A DNA stretch of 64,000 bases. Source: Eukaryota sp. TZLM1-RC (Eukaryota; Metamonada: BaSk clade). Position numbers and translations under genes: made by a program. The notes beneath the pieces were generated by a model. It did not search any database. It worked only from the letters and a program-made list of their open reading frames with translations, and had not been told where the DNA came from. The stretch lies in contig JAUPSS010000003.1 of the NCBI GenBank assembly GCA_040285825.1, positions 2,790,001 to 2,854,000 on the forward strand, given 5' to 3'. Positions 53,533 through 63,737 of the stretch are shown piece by piece. The stretch's first letter is position 1; each line of letters opens with the position of its first letter.

Positions 53533-54425
53533 ATGTATATGTATGAAAATGATCTTTATAATAATATATGCAACTCGTCTGTTTTAAATCAAGATCTCCA
53601 CTCATTGGGATTGGAAAAAGGTGCTTGTGAAAATCAGCCATCAGATTCTTCACTGTTTGTGACCTTTGTACCACGAAGATTTGGACTGTGTGCTAATCAG
53701 TAAGCGTTTGTAGCAAAAAATGGGATTATATTTGAATATCTCCATTAATCAATTATTAAAAGAAAATTGTTTTGTTCGAATTCATTACACCTCATTTTGC
53801 GTCATGCTCTGAATTGTTCGAAATTGATAACTTATCGTTCTTCATAACATAATGCTGTTAGAGACACTGTTTTTAATATGGCACGAACTACAAGAATTTC
53901 GTGTATCAAAGAGCCTCTGCTGAAAGAAACACCGTCATTGTATAATTTTGCTTCTGATGATAGAGGTGATATATACTGTGATTGGATTAAGACCTCTGAA
54001 CTTGTTGTTGACTTTGTCTCCGGTAATGTTGCAAATGAAACTTTGGCTCAAAGAAGAAAAGTTAATCCTGTAGATGCTCTTGAATTTAAAACCAAAGAAA
54101 ACCATAGAAAATATGACAAAGATATCGAAGAAGCTAATGCTGATAGATCTTGACCACTCGTTTTTATTGCTTTTTTATTTTCTATCAACGTAAGACTATC
54201 AGTAAAAGGAAGAAGTTTTTTGAAGAAAAAATAATGAACAGATTTGAAGTCTGTCTCTGGCGCTCTCGAATTCAATTTGCCATAATTTATAGATTGCCTC
54301 GTTTTTTTTTCAATCGAATTGGAGAGGGTTTAGTGAGACAGCAAGTAGATCAAGATTCTGTAGAGGAAAACTTGGTTCAATGAATTTCGTCCCATAAGTT
54401 CAGAGTTTTTGTCACATGTGGAAGT
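53533..54425 (+). mobile_element. Family A LINE, 5'-truncated 3' fragment (plus)
   Basis: Begins MYENDLYNNICNSSVLNQDLHSL and runs through FVPRRFGLCAN, HALNCSKLITYRSS, CIKEPLLKE, DDRGDIYCDW, ENHRKYDK to the 3' UTR near 54425, with about six stops or frameshifts. Confidence 0.8.
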
Positions 54426-54610
54426 TTAAATAGATTCATTTTGTCTCACATGTTTTTGAGAAATATGTACTAGATTTTCTATTCTGTCTTTTTGCTCAAT
54501 TTTGCTCAAAATAAACACTATTATTAAAACAAATACATTGACATCTTATTACAATGCTCACTCAATGTCTCTTTTCCATTTTGAAAAATTTACAATATAC
54601 ACTTTTTCAA

Positions 54611-55189
54611 ATGTCACCATTCCATCCTACTCAAGAGCTTTGCTATTTCTGTTTCGATTCTCTCCGCAATTATCTGGATCAGTCTGTAGAAATACGATCT
54701 CCCTCCTTTCCTAATGACTCTTTTTCACTTTTTGTAACCTGGACTAAACGTGGTTCACTCAGGGGATGTATAGGAACTTTCAAGGCACAGCCTTTGCACG
54801 ATACCTTGAAACAATATTCCATTATTTCCTCCCAGCAGGACTCTAGGTTTCCCCCTATTAAATCCAGCGAACTGTCTGATTTGGAAGTCTGCGTATCCTT
54901 ACTAGTTCAATATGAAGACGCATCTGGACCTTTTGATTGGGAAATTGGGAAGCACGGTATCATTGTGCAATTCAATGTAAATTCCATTAAATATCATGCT
55001 ACTTTTCTTCCTGAAGTGGCGGAGGATCAGGGATGGGATAAGAAAACCACACTGGCACATCTTGTGGCCAAGTCTGGTTTCTATGGCAAATTAGATGACA
55101 TCTTGGACCACCTTACCATTGTCCGTTACCAATCAGTCAAAGTAAAGTGTTCGTACCAGGATTATGTTGAAAGCTTTGAATCTTGTTGA
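54611..55189 (+). CDS. AMMECR1: AMMECR1 family protein
   Basis: A 192-aa intact frame from ATG 54611; an upstream in-frame ATG at 54554 would add 19 aa that do not resemble the family. Blocks in order: LCYFCFDSLRNYL, FSLFVTWTKRGSLRGCIGTF (the LRGCIGTF signature), DSRFPPIKSSELSDLEVCVSLL, DWEIGKHGIIVQF, ATFLPEVAEDQGWDKKTTLAHLVAKSG and LTIVRYQSVKVKCSYQDY. AMMECR1 is conserved from archaea to humans; its molecular activity is not settled (RNA- or nucleotide-linked and redox roles are proposed). It converges on the SP-rich gene with 143 bp between stops. Confidence 0.95.
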   Translation: MSPFHPTQELCYFCFDSLRNYLDQSVEIRSPSFPNDSFSLFVTWTKRGSLRGCIGTFKAQPLHDTLKQYSIISSQQDSRFPPIKSSELSDLEVCVSLLVQYEDASGPFDWEIGKHGIIVQFNVNSIKYHATFLPEVAEDQGWDKKTTLAHLVAKSGFYGKLDDILDHLTIVRYQSVKVKCSYQDYVESFESC

Positions 55190-55332
55190 TTTTGTCTTTG
55201 TTATTTACTTTACTATAATTGTTTTCAATATCACTGTATAAAATCCAATGAAACACAAGTTTAATTTACAAATATTTACGAAAATGAATTGATTAATTGA
55301 ACAAAAAACAAGAAAACCAAAAGAAAAACGGG

Positions 55333-56262
55333 TTAATTTACGGTAAAATCGTCTCCAATACATGCCTTCTTTATCATTGGAGAATCCAAAACCTCACTTT
55401 CTAGGGTCCTACTGAGTTTCGACTTTGAAACAGTCTTTTTTTGCACCACGGGAGTTTTGATCACAGGAGATACCACATTGTTGACGCAAGAAGGAGGTTC
55501 ATCGAGAGGGTCTTCATCCAATAGCGGAGGTGGTGTACCCATAAACCTCTTTCTGAAAGCGGATCCAGAAAGCATAGGACTAGATGTTCCTGGTCTCTTG
55601 GGCGTTCTGTCAAGGCTATTCACAACAGGATTAGGTAGATATGCGGGAGAGTTGGGAGGTTCTCCACTAACTGGCTTATTTCCTACACTTGGTGAAAGAA
55701 GGGGCGTTGATGGTCTACATGGACTACCAAGCTCTGGATTGAGACGCTTGCTTCTGCGAACAGGAGATATAGCTCTTTTTGACCCTATGGATTCTTGGTG
55801 ACGCCGAGGAACTGACCGTTCGGCAAGGACAACCACTGAACCATAACCTTCGAGAGAGGGGTCTGGTTCAACCTGTTGTACTTTTCTACGTAGGTTTTTT
55901 GGTGTTTTTGGTGGTAAATGTGACTTTTTGGCGGAATTCTGCTCTGTGTGTGAGTTTTTTGAGGTTGTCTCAGCAGAAGTTTGTTCTGGTTGTGTTATAA
56001 AATGAGACTTAGCAGTTATTGGAGCTGGAGTTTCGATCGGCATAGAATCAGGAGATCGTCTGTTGTTTGTCTTACTTTCAGTTCTAGTCCTCGACGATGT
56101 AGAAGATACTAAGTGACTGCCTTTGGAGATGGGTGTTGCTTTACTTACAGAGGGAGTTTCCTTGAAACCGAGAGAACCGGCTGGACGTTTGACCCTGCGA
56201 CCCTTTAGCCTTCTCCATTCTTCAAGTTTAAGACGCATTTCATCTTGGACATTGTCAGACAT
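55333..56262 (-). CDS. Unknown Ser/Pro-rich, basic protein (309 aa)
   Basis: I do not recognise a family. From ATG 56262 the amino end is a short charged helix (MRLKLEEWRRLKGRRVKRP), as seen in some microtubule- and cell-cycle-linked proteins such as CKAP2. The rest is low complexity and rich in S/T-P sites (TPSVSK, TPISK, SPDS, TPAP, TPKRP, SPML, TPPP). In the middle YGSVVVLAERSVPRR, then AISPVRRSKRL, is the only compact conserved-looking part. A proline-rich acidic PPPLLDEDPLDEPP segment follows. It is probably an intrinsically disordered nuclear or cytoskeletal CDK substrate. The frame is open throughout and runs against AMMECR1. Confidence 0.6.
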   Translation of the reverse strand: MSDNVQDEMRLKLEEWRRLKGRRVKRPAGSLGFKETPSVSKATPISKGSHLVSSTSSRTRTESKTNNRRSPDSMPIETPAPITAKSHFITQPEQTSAETTSKNSHTEQNSAKKSHLPPKTPKNLRRKVQQVEPDPSLEGYGSVVVLAERSVPRRHQESIGSKRAISPVRRSKRLNPELGSPCRPSTPLLSPSVGNKPVSGEPPNSPAYLPNPVVNSLDRTPKRPGTSSPMLSGSAFRKRFMGTPPPLLDEDPLDEPPSCVNNVVSPVIKTPVVQKKTVSKSKLSRTLESEVLDSPMIKKACIGDDFTVN

Positions 56263-57699
56263 TATGGAGAAGTGCCAAGATAAAATTTTAAAATTCAAGT
56301 GTTTTTTTAATTTTTGTTGTTATCTTATACTTATTGAATTTAAGTAACAGATGAACGTTGAAATGGTAGCTTGATTCCTTCAAAAATATAAATACAGGGT
56401 TGAAATGAAAATAGTTCTGGTGATGGAACTTTTGTATTTGAAAATACAATTAAATGTGAATACTAATTTCAGGTATCAGAAGAAATAAATCAATTTGTTT
56501 TTTGGCCCATTGTCAAACTTTCAAAATAAAATATGATAAAGAAAATGAAAATCGCGTTGATATTCGGATTTGAGGTAACCGCCGTCAGGGAGATTTCGTC
56601 AGGAAAAGGATGATCAGGATGATTGCGTTTGCAAAGACCCGCACTTTTGAACTTTAGTTTTCTGAAGGAATCAAACTAGATAGAATAATTAGAAATTAAT
56701 ATTAGAAATTTGTGGCGGTCTCTAAGCATAAGGTCAGCCATCAATTTAACAGACCTGGTAAAGGCCATGTGTATAAGAAGCTCGATCGAATCTCTACATC
56801 CTGGCCGTTTGCTGTCTTGTTTTTGTCAAGAACAGGTCGTAATCATGCACTACCCACTAGTAGGCCTCTACAACAACTAGTGGATGCAAAGTGCGGCCAA
56901 CTGCAAGGCAACTACCAGCAGCTCCTGACTGATGGTCTTGTGTCGTGGAAACTTAACTTCTTCCGCTCGTATGCAGTAGGTTATAACTGCCATGCACCAG
57001 TCACTTAACCTTCAGGTCAAGACACTGGATCCAGAATTGATGCTGAGTCAGGAAATGACTGTCTTCAGGGAAGCGCACAGCGAAAACTCTGGCCATCAAA
57101 CTGCCGAGGTGAGCCATGGTGGTCACCTTGGTCAGCTGTCCATCAACGTAACCACACACTGGCCGCTCAAAGAACTGATGAAGGGAGCAGGCACGTGTCC
57201 ATCACTGCATAGTCCTTACTGAAAACGGAAGGTGCAGAGAATCAAAAATGATTCATTTCTCAGTATCAGTTACTTTTGAAATTTGGGGTATTTTCAACTG
57301 CTTACATCCACAAAACAATGAAACATGCACAAACTGATAAATAGACACATTTATGATAGATACTGGACATGCTTTAAGTATTTTCTTTCCTAAAAATAGT
57401 AAATTTGCGAAATTTGACGAAATTGTTGTTAGTCAAAGCAGTTGTTCGTTTGATCAAGGGTGTTGGTAGATTCAAAAAATTCGTAAATTTTCACAATTTA
57501 ATTCCTTTATTCAGAACAAACATGTTACCAAGGGAAGTCACAACACCCGTTTCTTCCTTCCCATTTCTTTCCCTCTTTGACAAAAAACCTTTTGCTCCTC
57601 GTTCAACTATATCTGAGTTCAACATGGATCTTTGTGGAACTGTTGGCTTTTCTATTATAGCGATTATAGGTTTCGTTCAGTGCGCTCACACATTGACTA
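56263..57699. other. Unassigned region with a GC-richer block (about 56700-57240)
   Basis: 56710-57240 has visibly higher GC than its surroundings and open frames on both strands. The plus frame 56712-57008 looks like a shadow. The minus strand from about 57170 down reads FFERPVCGYVDGQL, then MAHLGSLMARVFAVRFPEDS and HQFWIQCLDLKVK before a stop. This looks more protein-like, but I cannot name it. The remainder, including 57405-57704, shows no known gene. Confidence 0.35.
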
Positions 57700-58375
57700 C
57701 TTAACCTTCGAGAAATTTAAAGCCAGATATTCCAATATTACCAAAAAAAGAAACAGTAAATGGAACCAGCTGGTACTTTACATGCTCAACACGTCCTAGC
57801 TGAGATAAGGGCTTATTGCACTTTTTGATTTTGCTCTTTTCAGCAAAGCAGAGCAGAGTTTCATCTTTATTGGCAAAATCAATTGCTGAATCCTTATTAA
57901 CATCAACAGTGACAACAGCCACAACTTTGATCACACCATCAGACCAAGGGGTAATTAAATCAGCACGGCATTCCCCAAAAGTATTTTCATCTTCATTTTC
58001 AGGGGACAACCTACGCACAAGTGGTTCAACAAAAGCTTCAATGTGATGATTTTTGCACGTATCGTATAGTTGGTCTCTAACAGTATCGTGAACGTCTGAG
58101 CGATATGTAATATCAAATTTACAAACGAATAAATGATTCAGATTGACAAACTGACCACAACGACAAATCAAATCATTTGGCACACTGCATGGCCACAGAA
58201 AACACTTTATCCTGAAGGCAGTAGTAAATTCATGATCATTTAACAATAAACTATAAACATTTGGAATCTGGGAAATGAGACAACTTGAGCTACTTTCCTT
58301 AAGACCAATTAAAAAGTTCGCAAAAACGCCAACTTTTAGCTTCGACGCCAACTTTTTCCCCAAATTTGAACCGTA
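57700..58375 (-). mobile_element. Family B LINE endonuclease fragment
   Basis: A 220-codon open minus frame: VFANFLIGLKESSSSCLISQIPN, CSVPNDLICRCGQFVNLNHLFVC, HDTVRDQLYDTC, EPLVRRL, FGECRADLITPWSDGVIKVVAVV, KSKIKKCNKPLSQLGR, FFGNIG. It is close to the copy at 32806-34359, and truncated at both ends. Confidence 0.8.
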
Positions 58376-58479
58376 AAATAAAATCCCTTTGTTATACCTA
58401 AAATAGTTGTGATTTTTGGTCTGGTTTGTTTGGTGTGTATTGGTGTTGAACCAAACTTACAATCAGTCAATGGTGAAGG

Positions 58480-58655
58480 AAATTTAGACTATTTCTGTCT
58501 TCGTTTTATCGGTTTTTACAATCGAATAAGAGAAATTTCAGCTAGACAGCAAGCAGATCAAGATTTTGTAGAGGAAATCTTGGTTCAATGATATTTGTCC
58601 CATTAGTTATGAATTAATTTAATCAAATGTGCATGTTCAATAAATAATAAAATTT
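58480..58655 (+). mobile_element. Family A LINE 3' terminal fragment
   Basis: Last about 175 bp of family A: NRIREISARQQADQDFVEEILVQ, stop, then the 3' UTR to TTCAATAAATAATAAAAT. Severely 5'-truncated. Confidence 0.85.
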
Positions 58656-58762
58656 AATCGAAACAGAATATATCTTTTTGCCTTTTATTCTCAAAGCAAA
58701 ACGAAATAGTCTAATATACAGTTTATTACAACTAATAATAAATATTAACAACTAATAACTAA

Positions 58763-61700
58763 TTACAACTTTTGTGGTGGTGAACTGCATTGATAGCCAC
58801 TAAGGTCACTCCTGAAAAGTCTAAAAAAATCAATATTCTTTACTAATTCATATTCCTCTTTGTCTTTAATACGGCATCTCTCCAATGCTAAATTCAATGC
58901 AGCAAGGTTGCTTTTTCTTTGCAAATGACTTATTTTTGGATTGAAAGCTCTTAAACCAAGACTTATCAATAACAATAAAGTTTGCTTTACCCCGAGACCA
59001 GGGTACACAAGGTCTTTTAGCTCATTATTTGTAGTGATTAGGTCAGAAATACGTTGAAAAGGTTCCAAAAACACGTGTTCAATATACTTTCCTATTGGCA
59101 GATTATTGATAGCATCATTGTCAGCAAATAGTAATCCATATTCAGGACAACTTGACAGCTTCTTGAAAAACAAAGAGGACAAATGAACGTATTTGAGGGG
59201 AAATCTCAAGAATTCTGTCAAATTCTCTTCATTAAATAAATCGAAAACGTTGCTATTGAACAAAACTAAAAAGGATTGGTCACCCCTTCTCCACAATCCT
59301 TTGCTAAGTTCAACTGGACATGCGGAATCAAAAATGATTGATGATCGATTGTTACTATTATTAGTAACAACTTGAGGTACTAAAGAGGGAGGCATAGCAA
59401 AAAGGGAAAATCCTTTAATACACGTGATAAACAGGTCAAAATAATCAATTGACACGTCACATAAGAGCTTCCCTCCTTCACTTTCCCTGACCTCGACTGT
59501 AGACGTCTCCCTTGGTAGCACCTGATCAGTTAAGGCAAAATGAACACAACATGCAGGAATGGTGACGAAGCTTTGATCTCTAATCAGTTGAAAAGAGTGT
59601 AGTTTATTTTTAACAAAATAGGTCTCAGAAAAAGAGTTGTCGCCATTGATTAAGTCACCAGGTTGAAAACGTAATTTGTTCAAAACATCAAGCGAAAAAG
59701 ATGAAATAGATTGGTTCTGGTCAAAAATAAAGAAGTCAAGAGACCCCACGTCATCAAAATGATTGATCACGTCAACATTATGACCTACCACCGAAACCTT
59801 GAAAGAAAGAGAGTATTGCTTGACAAGATCAACAACTTTTTCCACCCTGAATCCAGATAACGGATCCAAATGAAGTAATAATACGTTAGAATCAAAATTA
59901 AACAACACTCCCGCTCTCAGTAGGTCAAAAATAAGGTCAAAATCAGAGACGACCCCACAATACTGGTCAAGAATTTGTTTGACTAACTTGTTTGACGGAT
60001 TAGTTTTGAGATCTTTGACAATGACATCCAGGTTGAGAAACTTTGCCTCCATCGAACAAGCCATCATTTTTGATTGATTAGGGTCTAAAAGGCTCAAAAT
60101 CAAATCATTTTTGACCTTTCTATGGAGTTCTTGACGTCTTTTGATCATAAATTTTGGAAATTCACCCGAAAAATTCTTCAAAATTCTGAAGAATGGTTTT
60201 AAACTTTGAGGTTTGAGATTTTTCAAGATAATCCTCTTGGTTTTGAAGCCAAATTCAGAAAAATTGTCCCGACAATGGTCAAATAATTGAGATAAAGATT
60301 GAGAAAAAATAGCATGCTGAGAAGTCAAATTTTCCTTCAAAATGTCAATCTGCTCATCATGAGCTCTTCTCGATGCTTTAATCCAATCAAAATGATTGAT
60401 TAGCTCAAAATCATCGGAAAGTGTCACATCATTGATTGCTGCTGAGGTTGCCAGTCTTCCAAGAAGTGAATTGACATCTTCTTCGAGATAAATCAACATT
60501 GTAACATCAATTACTGAAGAAATCTGACGTAACCAATCATTCGTCCCAATCAAAATTGACTGACCTTCCGAACTGCGGTAAAATGATTTTATTTCATTAG
60601 TTGGTGGTGATAAAAGCACCAAGTTAAGCTTATTTTCAACTAATTTTCCAACCAAATATTGATTAACCTTGTCAAAAAACTCTGAAAATTTACTGTTGAT
60701 CTCCTCTTCTGACAGTTGATCCTTACTGTCTTCCTCATCATTTTGATTGGGATCTGATTGATTGATTGCAGTTAAAAACGTTTTCGAATCACAGTCACTA
60801 ATCACACTATTGTAGTTAATCAATTCAATAGACTTTCCAAAAGTTCGCTTGATTGGACCAGGTAATAACTTAGATTGGAAGTGATTGGAAGTGATGACCA
60901 AGACAGTTCTTTTTGGGGGCTTTAATTTCTTGAATTCTTTCAAAAAAAGATCAGGACTTTCAAGAAATAACTCAGCCATTCTTTTATTATAAAAGGAAAA
61001 AAATTGATTGTTGAATTGGTAGCAAAAGGAAAATTCATGATTCTTGACAATTTTGTTATCAAAAAGCATAGAAACTGGGCAATAACCATTGAATTCAAGT
61101 GAATTCTCCTTGACTTCATCAACTTTGAGCGGAATCACATAATTTTTGACCTTTCCCAAGACTTTTGAAGACCGATAGAACTTACTAAACAGTTTTTCCA
61201 ATTCCTTTTCCAATTTTATTACCAAGACAGTATTGGCAAAGGTTTCATGCTTTTTGGTAATACTGTCTACAAATGTGAAAAAGGACTCTGCTTCTTCATC
61301 AGGATTAACTAGTAAAATTACAGGGTTTAAATTAATTAATTCCGGTAACACAGAACTGATGTTATCGAGAGATATGGTGTTGAAGTATAGGCAAATTGAT
61401 TGATCATCAAATTTTGATTGGGGAAGGTTGTCGTGATCGAGCTGTTGATTGACAATCAAGGTGCAATTCAACTGTGAGGATACGATGTGCTGGTCCAACA
61501 AATTCAATCTTGAATCAGGATCTAAAATCAAATAATTTGATCGATTTGATTGATTGGTTGATTGAGCAGTTTGATTGGTTGCCAGTATGCTACTAATCAA
61601 CTTATGATTGCACACGTATTTTACTCGTTCTTCGTCTGGAACATTTGAATCCAACTTAATCAAACCCCCAGGAAACCAATCCATCAAAAGTTCAGAATAA

Positions 61701-62581
61701 CCAAGACTCACGTCATCATTTTGAGCTAAATCTTGAATGACAATTACGTTATAAGTTGCCAATTCTGTTAATAAGTCCCTATTCAATAAATAAGCCAAAA
61801 GATCAACAAAAACAACGCCTTGACCAGGCTTGACTGAACCGAGAAAGTTCAAGAAGACACGTGTAAAATCCTCACCATCCAGGTCAATCAAACCCCCATC
61901 AGTTGCCTTTTTACCCAACTCTTCATCAATCATAATCAAATCAATCACGTTAACCTTCCCAAACCCCAAAAAGCCACTTAGCCCATCACCAACCGCAGTG
62001 TCAGCGCAAAAAATAATGGTTTTCTTAAAGTTAGTAAACGAAAGTGGAGAGGTATAGTTGAAATGAGGGGGTAAAAGGGAAAGTAAATCGTGTGAAATGG
62101 CGACAGGTGAGCTGGCAGGGGTAGGTATCACGTCATCAAACTTGACATTCGATGACTTTGATTGAAGAAATGACCAAGCTTTTAAAGAGGCTCTGAGTTC
62201 AATAGATTGTTCGGATGGATTAAACAAGTCGTACACCATGGATGGAGTTACAGTCACGGTAGAGAAATCACCAGGAGTAGTAAGAGAGGGTGTGTGTACA
62301 GAAAAGTCAAGGCAAAGGAAGGAAACTAGGATGGGTAGGAGAGATGGATTGAGAGGGGTGAAGTGGAGGAATTCAGTAAACAGTGAGGTGTGGAGAGCAG
62401 AAGAAATGGATTTCGCGGTAATAGGTGATGTTAAGAGAGAACGAAACTCATCCTGACGGTAATTGAGTACAGCATCGTCATCGTTGGGAAAAAGGCATTG
62501 GGATATTGCAGAAAAGAGTAGTTCTACACCACTATCATCATCAGGTAGATTTGGACAGTATGTAGTTATCAACAAAGACAT
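58763..62581 (-). CDS. AK9/CFAP206-like large protein (probable ciliary)
   Basis: A single open frame of 1272 codons. Residues about 495-560 read KNYVIPLKVDEVKENSLEFNGYCPVSMLFDNK and FCYQFNNQFFSFYNKRMAELFLESPDLFL. A second, similar unit near 1090-1250 has IIFDSACPVELSKGLWRRGDQSFLVLF, FLRFPLKYVHL, LPIGKYIEHVFLEPF, VYPGLGVKQTLLLLISLGLRAFNPKISHLQRKSNLAAL. Both follow the pattern of the domain shared by adenylate kinase 9 and CFAP206 (FxGYCPVxL ... F.NP..Y, then NPK(S/I)S). Nucleotide-kinase P-loops are not obvious, so any kinase folds between are degenerate. AK9 and CFAP206 act in cilia. The gene is intact, with no intron needed. Assignment is by eye and moderate. Confidence 0.55.
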   Translation of the reverse strand: MSLLITTYCPNLPDDDSGVELLFSAISQCLFPNDDDAVLNYRQDEFRSLLTSPITAKSISSALHTSLFTEFLHFTPLNPSLLPILVSFLCLDFSVHTPSLTTPGDFSTVTVTPSMVYDLFNPSEQSIELRASLKAWSFLQSKSSNVKFDDVIPTPASSPVAISHDLLSLLPPHFNYTSPLSFTNFKKTIIFCADTAVGDGLSGFLGFGKVNVIDLIMIDEELGKKATDGGLIDLDGEDFTRVFLNFLGSVKPGQGVVFVDLLAYLLNRDLLTELATYNVIVIQDLAQNDDVSLGYSELLMDWFPGGLIKLDSNVPDEERVKYVCNHKLISSILATNQTAQSTNQSNRSNYLILDPDSRLNLLDQHIVSSQLNCTLIVNQQLDHDNLPQSKFDDQSICLYFNTISLDNISSVLPELINLNPVILLVNPDEEAESFFTFVDSITKKHETFANTVLVIKLEKELEKLFSKFYRSSKVLGKVKNYVIPLKVDEVKENSLEFNGYCPVSMLFDNKIVKNHEFSFCYQFNNQFFSFYNKRMAELFLESPDLFLKEFKKLKPPKRTVLVITSNHFQSKLLPGPIKRTFGKSIELINYNSVISDCDSKTFLTAINQSDPNQNDEEDSKDQLSEEEINSKFSEFFDKVNQYLVGKLVENKLNLVLLSPPTNEIKSFYRSSEGQSILIGTNDWLRQISSVIDVTMLIYLEEDVNSLLGRLATSAAINDVTLSDDFELINHFDWIKASRRAHDEQIDILKENLTSQHAIFSQSLSQLFDHCRDNFSEFGFKTKRIILKNLKPQSLKPFFRILKNFSGEFPKFMIKRRQELHRKVKNDLILSLLDPNQSKMMACSMEAKFLNLDVIVKDLKTNPSNKLVKQILDQYCGVVSDFDLIFDLLRAGVLFNFDSNVLLLHLDPLSGFRVEKVVDLVKQYSLSFKVSVVGHNVDVINHFDDVGSLDFFIFDQNQSISSFSLDVLNKLRFQPGDLINGDNSFSETYFVKNKLHSFQLIRDQSFVTIPACCVHFALTDQVLPRETSTVEVRESEGGKLLCDVSIDYFDLFITCIKGFSLFAMPPSLVPQVVTNNSNNRSSIIFDSACPVELSKGLWRRGDQSFLVLFNSNVFDLFNEENLTEFLRFPLKYVHLSSLFFKKLSSCPEYGLLFADNDAINNLPIGKYIEHVFLEPFQRISDLITTNNELKDLVYPGLGVKQTLLLLISLGLRAFNPKISHLQRKSNLAALNLALERCRIKDKEEYELVKNIDFFRLFRSDLSGYQCSSPPQKL

Positions 62582-63065
62582 CGACTAGTAGCACAAAGAT
62601 GCCAAAAAGAATACTGCTGTGGAGGAAAGTAGTTGATCTTTTCAAAAATTGAGTTCTATAATATACTTTAAGATACTCATCATCCAAAACAAAACAATTG
62701 TAATTACCATAAACAGAGATCCAGTGATCTCAGACAGGATAATGTGTGGTAAATAGTATCAATAATATTTGATTCCAAGACTATTCGTATTTGAGATCAT
62801 ATATACTTGCATTTCAAGTGCTCGTAACATCTATTCTTCTCACTCTGTCTCCCGACAATTTAATGTAATCCTGCACATAGATTTAGTTGGAAATCGAATC
62901 GTGATTTATTGAGTTTAATATTCAAAGGCCCAACCAAGCAATTACTAATGGAGGGTACAAAAGCAAGCAAATAAACAAACAAGAACAGATAAAATCATTT
63001 ATCCAAACAAAAAACCTATTAAATAATACAAAATACACGTCTTTACAAACTAAAAACCAACAAAC
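62582..63065. other. Intergenic: promoter of the AK9-like gene, 3' flank of ARL1
   Basis: 484 bp without a gene. The part just before 63066 is A-rich with AATAC-type sequences, probably the ARL1 3' UTR. Confidence 0.4.
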
Positions 63066-63635
63066 TTATCCACTGTCATTCAAAGGCGGAGACTCCACAC
63101 CCCCTAATACATCACACAACCAATTGAAAGCCTCATCTATACCCTCCCCCGTCAGCACAGAGGTGGGTACCACAGACCATGGACGATTGGAAGGACAGCC
63201 CACGATGGCAGAAGCAACTTGACCAGCAGGAGTAGCATCTGAACAATCCTGTTTATTGGCCAACACCAAGATGGGAACAGACTCAAGGGCGGGTTCAGCA
63301 TAAAGGGCTTCTAATTCAGCTTTGGCAATGGCAAACCTGGACTGGTCAGTACAGTCCACACAAAAAACAACAGCGTCAGTGTCCACAAAATAGGACTTCC
63401 AGTAAAGACGTAAGCTAGACTGTCCACCAAGGTCCCAAGCTGCAAACCTTAGGTTTCGGACAGAGAGAGTTTCTACATTGAAACCGACAGTTGGTACTGT
63501 GCTTATGACTCTTCCGAGTTTAAGTCGGTAGAGAAGGGTAGTTTTACCACTATTGTCAAGACCGAGTAGAAGAAGTTTGCGTTCTCTGTTGGAAGAGAAC
63601 AGACGAGAAAAGAGTGAAGATATGAAGTTGCCCAT
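63066..63635 (-). CDS. ARL1: ARF-like GTPase ARL1
   Basis: A 189-aa intact small GTPase. Gly2 (MGNFISS) fits N-myristoylation with an amphipathic helix. G1 is GLDNSGKT (25-32), G2 the PTVGFN threonine (47-53), G3 WDLGGQ (67-72), G4 NKQD (127-130) and G5 TSV in place of SA(T/K). MGxFxSxLFSxLF and LYRLKLGRVISTVPTVGFNVETL resemble ARL1 more than ARF1 or ARL8. ARL1 recruits GRIP-domain golgins to the trans-Golgi network. The carboxyl end (SPPLNDSG) is slightly longer than usual. Start ATG at 63635 is followed upstream by a short gap to a LINE 3' end at 63.74 kb. Confidence 0.93.
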   Translation of the reverse strand: MGNFISSLFSRLFSSNRERKLLLLGLDNSGKTTLLYRLKLGRVISTVPTVGFNVETLSVRNLRFAAWDLGGQSSLRLYWKSYFVDTDAVVFCVDCTDQSRFAIAKAELEALYAEPALESVPILVLANKQDCSDATPAGQVASAIVGCPSNRPWSVVPTSVLTGEGIDEAFNWLCDVLGGVESPPLNDSG

Positions 63636-63737
63636 TCCTACCTTGCAGATATTGTATTCAATGGGGAAGGTAAGTTGATAAAAGATGCCTTATACTGTGA
63701 GAGCAAATCCAAATGTATTTACCAAACCTACATCTTT

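Noticed and set aside
55457-56347. Plus-strand frames opposite the SP-rich gene
   Set aside because: Reverse-strand shadows; the minus frame is longer and has a plausible start and composition.
56712-57222. Plus-strand frames in the GC-richer block as genes
   Set aside because: No recognisable domain, no supporting context, and the minus strand reads more like protein.
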